From Roseiarcus sp. (GTDB lineage: Bacteria; Pseudomonadota; Alphaproteobacteria; Rhizobiales; Beijerinckiaceae): a DNA stretch of 11,856 bases. Numbering within the stretch: position 1 is the stretch's first letter; every line of letters starts with the position of its first letter. Below are positions 7,584 to 11,856 of this stretch, in pieces. The position numbers and the translations under genes are program-made. The DNA is taken from the NCBI GenBank assembly GCA_030153205.1, contig JASLHV010000560.1:1-11856 (forward strand), written 5' to 3'. A model generated the notes under the pieces. The model had not been told where the DNA came from. It made no database searches and saw only the letters and a program-made list of their open reading frames with translations.

Positions 7584-8261
7584 TCACTTCAGCAAATCGG
7601 GACGCCGCGCCTTGGTGAGCCTCTCCGCCTCTTCGCGCCGCCATTTGGCGATGCGCGCATGATCGCCGTTGAGCAGAACCTCGGGGATCGCCCTGCCCTC
7701 CCATTCGCGCGGGCGCGTATAGTGCGGATATTCCAGAAGGCTGTTTTCGAAACTTTCTTCGGCGCCCGACTCCATCTTGCCCATGACGCCGGGGATCAAG
7801 CGCACGCAAGCATCAAGAACGGCAAGCGCCGCGATCTCGCCGCCGGAAAGTACATAGTCGCCGATCGACACTTCGATGAGATTGCGCGCGGCGATGATCC
7901 GTTCATCAACGCCCTCGAAACGCGGGCAGAGGACGACGAGGCCAGGCCCTTCCGCCCATACATGCGCCCGCGCCTGCGTAAGCCTTTCGCCGCGCGGGCT
8001 CATGACAAGGCGCGGACGCGGGTCATCCGGGCGAAGCACGGAATCGATAGAGGCGGCGAGGACGTCGGCGCGCATCACCATGCCGGGGCCGCCGCCGGCC
8101 GGCGTATCGTCGACGGCGCGATGTTTGCCGAGACCATGGGCGCGTATGTCCTGAACCTCGAGCGACCATACGCCGCGCATCATGGCGTCGCCAGCGAGGG
8201 ATTGGCCGAGCGGGCCGGGAAACATATCGGGAAAAAGGGTGAGAACGGTCGCGTCGAACAT
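7584..8261 (-). CDS. trmD: tRNA (guanine-N1-)-methyltransferase
   Basis: TrmD methylates G37 of tRNAs with S-adenosylmethionine, which prevents +1 frameshifting; it is normally essential. The product is 225 aa from the ATG at 8261, and its residue numbers match E. coli TrmD without gaps through most of the length. Visible hallmarks of the trefoil-knot SPOUT fold: GGGPGMVM (57-63 region), CPRFEGVDERI (112-122), SIGDYVLSGGE (132-142), and LLEYPHYTRP with EWEGRAIPEVLLNGDHA (about 175-202). Arg154 is kept; position 169, Asp in E. coli and proposed as catalytic base, is Glu here. The C-terminus is shorter than the roughly 255 aa of E. coli. The ATG overlaps the rimM stop by one base (TGATG); a TTG one codon upstream is less likely. 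It is the last gene of the - strand operon; rplS is not beside it. Confidence 0.97.
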   Translation of the reverse strand: MFDATVLTLFPDMFPGPLGQSLAGDAMMRGVWSLEVQDIRAHGLGKHRAVDDTPAGGGPGMVMRADVLAASIDSVLRPDDPRPRLVMSPRGERLTQARAHVWAEGPGLVVLCPRFEGVDERIIAARNLIEVSIGDYVLSGGEIAALAVLDACVRLIPGVMGKMESGAEESFENSLLEYPHYTRPREWEGRAIPEVLLNGDHARIAKWRREEAERLTKARRPDLLK

Positions 8262-8797
8262 CAACTCTCGTTCCTTTCTTCCTCGCCGTCGACCTCGCCC
8301 GGCGGGACAATGATGATGCGTCCGCCAGCCATATCGATCTCCGGGGCGACGGCCTTGGTGAAAGGAAGAAGCAGCGTCTCGCCGCCGCCAGCCGGGGCAA
8401 TTTCGAGAACGTCTCCAGCGCCGTAATTGTTCAAAGCGACGATGCGGCCCAGTTCTTCGCCCTCTTGCGTCACCGCGCGCAGGCCGACGAGGTCGGCGTG
8501 ATAATATTCCTCCTCGCCCGGCTTCGGCATATTTTCGCGCTGGGCGAAGAGTTCGACGCCGGTGAGTTTCGCCGCTGCCTCGCGATCGGCCACTCCCTCG
8601 ACGCGCAGGACGACCATCTTTTCTTTCAGCGGGCGTAACGCGAGGATCTTGAACCGCCGGCTGCCTGAAGCATCGTGAAGGTCGCCATAAGCGGCGAGCG
8701 ACTTCGGATCAGCCGTATAGGCCTTCGCCCGCAACTCGCCGCGCACGCCATGCGGCGCGCCGAAGACGCCAACAGCGATAAGGCGGGGTTGTGTCAT
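8261..8797 (-). CDS. rimM: 16S rRNA processing / 30S maturation factor
   Basis: RimM helps assemble the head of the 30S subunit near S19 and assists late 16S rRNA processing. The start at 8797 gives 178 aa, the usual size. The N-terminal beta-barrel begins IAVGVFGAPHGVRGELRAK (residues about 7-25), the typical RimM opening. The C-terminal PRC-barrel half begins at EEYYHADLVGL with the conserved Tyr-Tyr pair, and continues with GRIVALNNYGAGDVLEI and LLPFTKAVAPEIDMAGGRI. Open frame extends 264 nt upstream of this ATG, but it runs through rpsP in another frame and has Arg/Pro-rich composition, so it is rejected. No clear Shine-Dalgarno is seen. The gene follows rpsP after 79 nt and overlaps trmD by one base. 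Confidence 0.95.
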   Translation of the reverse strand: MTQPRLIAVGVFGAPHGVRGELRAKAYTADPKSLAAYGDLHDASGSRRFKILALRPLKEKMVVLRVEGVADREAAAKLTGVELFAQRENMPKPGEEEYYHADLVGLRAVTQEGEELGRIVALNNYGAGDVLEIAPAGGGETLLLPFTKAVAPEIDMAGGRIIIVPPGEVDGEEERNES

Positions 8798-8876
8798 GCG
8801 GCGAAAAGATTTTGTACGCGGCGGAGCGGCGTCGAAAATCGACCCGCGCCCGCCCCTTCCCCGTAGACGATAGTCT

Positions 8877-9248
8877 TCAAGCCGCCGGCGCTTCTTCCGC
8901 GGGCTTGGCGGCTTCGGCGGCTTTCGCTGCTGCGGCGGCGCGCTCTTGCGCCTTCTTCTTCGGCTGAGCCTTTTGCGGATTGTTGCGCGGCTCGCGCTTT
9001 TGCAAGCCCAGATCGTCGAGCAGGCGCAATACGCGGTCGGTCGGCTGAGCGCCCTTGGCAAGCCAGGCCTTGGCCTTCTCGACGTCGAGCACGAGACGCT
9101 TCTCGTCGTCCTTCGCCTTCACCGGATCGAACGTGCCGATCTTCTCAATGAAGCGGCCGTCGCGCGGCATGCGCGCGTCGGCGATGACGACACGGTAGAA
9201 CGGATGCTTCTTAGCGCCGCCACGGGCGAGACGGATTTTCAGGGACAT
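8877..9248 (-). CDS. rpsP: 30S ribosomal protein S16
   Basis: S16 binds 16S rRNA early in assembly of the 30S body. The 123-aa product starts with the classic MSLKIRLARGGAKKHPFYR, followed by VVIADARMPRDGRFIEKIG (about 20-38) and the helical part VEKAKAWLAKGAQPTDRV (about 56-73). The core ends near residue 83; the last 40 residues form an Ala/Lys/Glu/Pro-rich low-complexity tail not found in E. coli S16 (82 aa) but common in alphaproteobacteria. An AAAGGAA lies about 8 nt before the ATG. The gene follows ffh after 180 nt that contain two palindromic repeats, and precedes rimM by 79 nt. That 79-nt spacer holds only a small palindrome (GTCGA-AAA-TCGAC, 8831-8843) I could note. Confidence 0.97.
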   Translation of the reverse strand: MSLKIRLARGGAKKHPFYRVVIADARMPRDGRFIEKIGTFDPVKAKDDEKRLVLDVEKAKAWLAKGAQPTDRVLRLLDDLGLQKREPRNNPQKAQPKKKAQERAAAAAKAAEAAKPAEEAPAA

Positions 9249-9310
9249 GAGGTACTTTCCTTTACTGCTATCTTAGTTGAGCTTCTATCTGATTAGAACC
9301 GGAGGTCGCT

Positions 9311-9338
9311 TTTCCTTCTCCCGCTTGCGGGAGAAAGT
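9311..9338. repeat. Intergenic palindromic repeat, copy 1
   Basis: A perfect hairpin: TTCTCCCGC (9316-9324), loop TT, GCGGGAGAA (9327-9335). Sequences of the type CTCCCGC-NN-GCGGGAG, often followed by GGTGGCG, are scattered in intergenic regions of many Hyphomicrobiales; here AAAGTGGCGGG follows. It lies between ffh and rpsP inside the - strand operon. No T-run follows the stem on the - strand, so it is not a classical terminator; it could act on RNA processing or stability of the ffh-rpsP junction. Confidence 0.65.
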
Positions 9339-9382
9339 GGCGGGTAAGCCGCGTAATTAAAAAACCAGCGCCTTCCCCCAAA

Positions 9383-9405
9383 CCCCTTCCCGCGAGCGGG
9401 AGAGG
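9383..9405. repeat. Intergenic palindromic repeat, copy 2 (imperfect)
   Basis: A second member of the same repeat type, 47 nt from the first. The core is TCCCGC (9388-9393), loop GA, GCGGGA (9396-9401). Flanking CCCC and GAGG would extend the stem, but one base seems lost from the left arm (CCTTCC where CCTCTCC would pair), so the copy is worn. On the - strand a run of six T lies 20-30 nt further on (9359-9364 region), too far from the hairpin to make a textbook terminator, though some reduction of read-through from ffh to rpsP is possible. Confidence 0.5.
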
Positions 9406-9428
9406 CGCGCGCGGCGCCCTTCATTCAC

Positions 9429-11003
9429 TCACTTCTTCTTCCCCCCGAATGGATTGAACGGGCCACCGCCGAGGCCGGGCAGGCGCGGGGCGCCGAGCCC
9501 GCCAAGGCCTGGAAAGGACGGCGGATTGTTGAAAACGCCGGGCGGCGGGGCGTCGGGTATGCCGCCGCCGGGGCCCGGCAGGCCGGGCAGCTTGCCGCCC
9601 ATCTGTTTCTGCATCGCCTCGATCTGCTCTTGGGTCGGCATGGGCATGCCGCCGCCAATGCCGAGCATCTGGCCGAGCTTGGCCATCGGCCCGCGCTTGC
9701 CCGCCGACTGGCCCATTGCCTTCATCATGTCGGCCATCTGGCGATGCTGCTTCAGCAGTCGGTTGACGTCCTCGACTTTCGTACCTGAGCCCGAGGCGAT
9801 CCTTTTCTTGCGCGAGGCTTTGAGAAGATCGGGATTGCGCCGTTCGCGCGGCGTCATCGAGGAGATGATCGCGCGTTGTCGGCCGATGACTTTCTCGTCC
9901 ATATTGGCGGCGGCCATCTGGTCCTTCATCTTGGCCATGCCGGGCAGCAGGGACATGATGCCGCCCATGCCGCCGATCTTTTCGATTTGCGCGAGTTGCT
10001 CGGAAAGATCGTTGAGATCGAAGACGCCTTTGCGCATCTTCTCGGCCATTTTGGCCGCTTGCGCCGCATCGATCGATTGCGCCGCCTTTTCGACGAGCGA
10101 GACAATGTCGCCCATGCCGAGAATGCGATCGGCGAGGCGACGAGGATAGAAATCCTCCAGCGCGTCCATCTTTTCGCCGACGCCGAGGAGCTTGATCGGC
10201 TTGCCGGTGACCGCGCGCATGGACAGCGCCGCGCCGCCGCGGCCATCGCCATCGGCGCGGGTCAGCACAATGCCGGTGACGCCGACGCGCTCGTTGAAAT
10301 TCTTGGCGAGATTGACCGCGTCCTGGCCGGTGAGGGCGTCGGCGACGAGCAGGATTTCGTGCGGCTTGGCGGCGGCCTTGATCTCCGCCATTTCGACCAT
10401 CAAGGGCTCGTCGATATGGGTGCGGCCGGCGGTATCGAGGATGACGACGTCGTAACCCTGCAGCCGCGCCGCCGTCTCGGCCCGTTTAGCGATCTCGACC
10501 GGGCCCTGGCCGGGCACGATGGCGAGCGTATCGACGCCGACCTGGTGGCCGAGCACGGCGAGCTGTTCCTGCGCGGCCGGGCGCTTCACGTCGAGCGAGG
10601 CCATCAGCACTTTGCGCTTGTCGCGCTCGGTCAGACGCTTGGCGATCTTGGCCGCGGTTGTCGTCTTGCCCGCGCCCTGAAGGCCGATAAGCATGATCGG
10701 CACCGGCGCCGGCGCATTGAGATCGATCGCCTCGCCCTCGCCGCCGAGCATGGCGACCAGCTCGTCATGGACGATCTTGACCACCATCTGGCCAGGCGTG
10801 ATCGACTTTAAGACCTGCGCGCCCACCGCCTTGGTGCGGGCGCGATCGGTGAAGGAGCGCACGACATCGAGCGCGACATCCGCTTCGAGCAAGGCAAGGC
10901 GCACCTCGCGCATCGCCGCCGTGACGTCCGCCTCAGAGAGCGCGCCGCGGCCGGTCAGCTTGTCCAATATGCCGGAGAGCTTTTCGGAAAGGCTCTCGAA
11001 CAT
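9429..11003 (-). CDS. ffh: Signal recognition particle GTPase Ffh (SRP54)
   Basis: Ffh binds signal sequences on nascent membrane proteins and, with 4.5S RNA and FtsY, delivers ribosomes to the translocon. The 524-aa product shows the N domain (1-95, MFESLSEKLSGILDKL, then ALLEADV), the G domain with P-loop GLQGAGKTT (107-115), SLDVKRPAA (136-144), DTAGR (190-194), TRADGDGRGG (248-257) and LLGVGEKMDALEDF, and the Met-rich M domain from about 310 with the RNA-binding SGSG (404-407). The last 85 or so residues are a Gly/Pro/Met-rich tail ending GGKKK, longer than in E. coli Ffh (453 aa) but usual in alphaproteobacteria. AAAGGAG stands 6 nt before the ATG. It is the first gene of the - strand operon and has a leader with a promoter and two hairpins. 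The gene for the 4.5S RNA is not in the window as far as I can tell. Confidence 0.98.
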   Translation of the reverse strand: MFESLSEKLSGILDKLTGRGALSEADVTAAMREVRLALLEADVALDVVRSFTDRARTKAVGAQVLKSITPGQMVVKIVHDELVAMLGGEGEAIDLNAPAPVPIMLIGLQGAGKTTTAAKIAKRLTERDKRKVLMASLDVKRPAAQEQLAVLGHQVGVDTLAIVPGQGPVEIAKRAETAARLQGYDVVILDTAGRTHIDEPLMVEMAEIKAAAKPHEILLVADALTGQDAVNLAKNFNERVGVTGIVLTRADGDGRGGAALSMRAVTGKPIKLLGVGEKMDALEDFYPRRLADRILGMGDIVSLVEKAAQSIDAAQAAKMAEKMRKGVFDLNDLSEQLAQIEKIGGMGGIMSLLPGMAKMKDQMAAANMDEKVIGRQRAIISSMTPRERRNPDLLKASRKKRIASGSGTKVEDVNRLLKQHRQMADMMKAMGQSAGKRGPMAKLGQMLGIGGGMPMPTQEQIEAMQKQMGGKLPGLPGPGGGIPDAPPPGVFNNPPSFPGLGGLGAPRLPGLGGGPFNPFGGKKK

Positions 11004-11032
11004 GGCTTTCTCCTTTAGGCCCGTCCAACGTC

Positions 11033-11066
11033 AAAAACGCCCGGGGGCGCATCGCGCTGCCGGGCG
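11033..11066 (-). terminator. Intrinsic terminator-like hairpin in the ffh leader
   Basis: Read on the - strand: CGCCCGG, CA, GCGC, loop GAT, GCGC, CC, CCGGGCG, then directly TTTTT. The outer 7-bp stem (11060-11066 with 11038-11044) and inner 4-bp stem (11054-11057 with 11047-11050) form a two-tier hairpin followed by five T at 11037-11033. It stands 29 nt upstream of the ffh start codon and downstream of the promoter at 11133-11161. It may end transcription coming from the MmyB-like gene to the right, or act as an attenuator in the ffh leader. Confidence 0.5.
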
Positions 11067-11073
11067 GTGACCT

Positions 11074-11090
11074 CCAGCCTCAAGGGCTGG
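11074..11090 (-). promoter_or_regulatory. Second hairpin in the ffh leader
   Basis: CCAGCC (11085-11090 read on the - strand) pairs with GGCTGG (11079-11074), with a 5-nt loop CTTGA. It precedes the terminator-like hairpin by 7 nt. The two together could form a structured leader or short RNA. I found no pairing that would clearly give an alternative antiterminator. Confidence 0.35.
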
Positions 11091-11132
11091 TCGGCTGATC
11101 GACGAGGACGGAGCCTGACGAATGTGGGCGAG

Positions 11133-11161
11133 GAGATACGGGGTGGGGCGGGGGATGTCAA
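11133..11161 (-). promoter_or_regulatory. Sigma70-type promoter candidate for ffh
   Basis: On the - strand a perfect -35 TTGACA (11161-11156) is followed by exactly 17 nt and TATCTC (11138-11133) as -10. Transcription would start near 11126, giving a leader of about 120 nt before ffh. A second TTGACG right after the T-run (near 11034) has no usable -10 before the start codon, so the upstream promoter is preferred. Confidence 0.5.
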
Positions 11162-11218
11162 ATTTGTGGGCCGCCGTTGGCGGCGCTGAGCGCACGTCCA
11201 CCTCGCCAGTCATGCTCG

Positions 11219-11587
11219 GTCCGCGGCGCCTCTTTCTCGTTCCATCATGGCTGGCCGCACAGCCGCCACGCTCGATCTCAAGGACGCAGTCCATATCGGC
11301 CATTCGACCGGCGGCGGCAAAGTCGCGCGTTATCTTGGCGGCATGGGACGAGCCGCGTCGCAAAGGCTGTGCTGATCAGCGCCGTGCCGCCGATCATGCC
11401 CAAATCCGACAAGAATCCAGGCGGCCTGCCGATCGACATCTTCGACGGTTTCCGGGCGACTACGACCAAATCGGGCCGATCGCGGATGCGGCCCTGCTCT
11501 CGATCAAGCTTCTGAAAAAAGGTACACTCAAAGTATACAGGGGCCATCCGCGTCAATCCGGATTTGCTGGCGTTCATCCAGGCCTAA
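11219..11587 (+). pseudogene. Decayed alpha/beta hydrolase (chloroperoxidase-like)
   Basis: Five pieces in changing frames read in order like the non-heme haloperoxidase/alpha-beta hydrolase family. They are: FSFHHGWP (11234-11257, oxyanion-side HGWP); ATLDLKDAVHIGHSTGGGKV (from 11265, nucleophile elbow with the Ser codon at 11304-11306); RHGTSRVAKAVLISAVPP (from 11339) running to GGLPIDIFDGFRA; DYDQIGPIADAALL (from 11458) to GTLKVYRGHP; and RVNPDLLAFIQA with a TAA at 11585-11587. From the usual family layout of about 270 aa, lesions are a deletion after HGWP, a 1-nt deletion near 11338, a large internal deletion near 11457, and a short deletion near 11549 that removes the catalytic His region (PHG). 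The upstream start is not recognisable. The 3' end overlaps the convergent regulator gene by 14 nt. A functional product is ruled out by the frame changes. Confidence 0.85.
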
Positions 11588-11856
11588 GCCGCGTTTTCTC
11601 TCGTACCTCGTCGAGCAGCTTCTCCAGCTTTGCCCGAGTCCCGCCCTCCTCCAGCGGCGTGAAGACGATCAGCTTCATGTCCGGCCGGTCGCTCAAGGCA
11701 AAGCTGGTATATTCGAACGCCATGACGCCGGCCGTCGGATGGCGGATGCGTTTGTGGCCGGCGAAGGGCGCCAGAACTTCGTGTTTCGGCCACCAATCGC
11801 GAAATTCTGGCGACAGGCGCGTCAAAAGCGCGATCAAGCGCTCGAAATCAGGATCG
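11574..11856 (-). CDS. MmyB-like XRE-family transcriptional regulator, 3' part
   Basis: The frame is open from the window edge to the TGA at 11576-11574, giving about 93 residues of a C-terminal domain. It matches what I know of the MmyB-like ligand-binding domain (MLTR_LBD) found after an XRE-type helix-turn-helix: DPDFERLIALLTRLSPEF, WWPKHEVLAPFAGHKRIRHP, AGVMAFEYTSFAL, and DMKLIVFTPLEEGG. The N-terminal DNA-binding part lies outside the window. The TTG at 11837 is only an internal Leu codon. These regulators often sit beside short-chain dehydrogenases or alpha/beta hydrolases, which fits the adjacent hydrolase pseudogene; here the two are tail-to-tail. The final RLRPG lies in the overlap with the pseudogene and may be a recent extension. 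Function beyond DNA binding is inferred. Confidence 0.82.
   Translation of the reverse strand, partial: DPDFERLIALLTRLSPEFRDWWPKHEVLAPFAGHKRIRHPTAGVMAFEYTSFALSDRPDMKLIVFTPLEEGGTRAKLEKLLDEVREKTRLRPG

Noticed and set aside
7527..8426. A 299-codon + strand frame opposite trmD and rimM
   Set aside because: Both genes underneath are certain, and the frame shows no domain.
8797..9061. A longer rimM with an 88-residue N-terminal extension
   Set aside because: The extension lies mostly within rpsP in another frame and is Arg/Pro-rich; the family begins at the ATG at 8797.
9876..10811. A 311-codon open frame on the + strand opposite ffh
   Set aside because: It is the shadow of ffh: His/Asp/Arg-rich, with no recognisable domain or ribosome site.
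11033..11126. 4.5S SRP RNA gene (ffs) just upstream of ffh
   Set aside because: Length and position are tempting, but the conserved GGAAGGAAGC-like apical loop and its long rod-shaped pairing are absent.
11031..11363. A 110-codon - strand frame upstream of ffh
   Set aside because: It runs through the ffh promoter, hairpins and the hydrolase pseudogene, has no ribosome site and no domain.
1..11856. CRISPR arrays, tRNA or rRNA genes, insertion sequences, prophage or toxin-antitoxin genes
   Set aside because: I looked for regular repeats, tRNA-like folds and transposase or integrase motifs and saw none.

Overview
The window looks like GC-rich chromosomal DNA of an alphaproteobacterium, most likely Hyphomicrobiales (Rhizobiales). 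The evidence is the gene order ffh-rpsP-rimM-trmD, the long Gly/Pro/Met-rich tail on Ffh, the Ala/Lys-rich tail on S16, and CTCCCGC-type intergenic palindromes common in that order. A methanotroph-like or Beijerinckiaceae/Methylocystaceae host is a guess from overall style, not proven.

Left part (1-2166): the 3' part of a LysM/Ig-like cell-envelope protein (+ strand, cut by the window edge) converges on a gene for a secreted four-cysteine protein of unknown function (- strand). An AT-rich divergent intergenic region with a promoter and palindromic operator candidate follows.

Middle (2167-7520): a compact + strand operon encodes a TetR-type repressor, an RND periplasmic adaptor lipoprotein, an RND inner-membrane pump and a small four-helix DUF2214 membrane protein. 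Spacings are 13 nt, a 1-nt overlap and 20 nt. The expected logic is ligand relief of TetR, which switches on an efflux pump. No outer-membrane channel is encoded here, so a TolC-type protein would have to come from elsewhere.

Right part (7584-11003): a - strand housekeeping operon, read right to left as ffh (signal recognition particle GTPase), rpsP (ribosomal protein S16), rimM (16S maturation) and trmD (tRNA m1G37 methyltransferase). rplS, the usual last gene, is not at its expected place; the operon ends against the convergent DUF2214 gene. Upstream of ffh there is a good sigma70-like promoter (TTGACA-17-TATCTC), then two hairpins. The second is followed by a run of T, so an attenuator or a short leader RNA may lie before ffh.

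Far right (about 11219-11856): a heavily decayed alpha/beta-hydrolase (chloroperoxidase-like) pseudogene with one frameshift and three deletions. It overlaps tail-to-tail with the 3' part of an MmyB-like (XRE family) regulator gene that runs off the window.

I see no CRISPR array, tRNA, rRNA, transposase or phage gene. Nothing here is clearly a new biological system. The best leads are the ffh leader, the decayed hydrolase next to its probable regulator, the truncated synteny after trmD, the unknown secreted protein, and the E at position 169 of TrmD.
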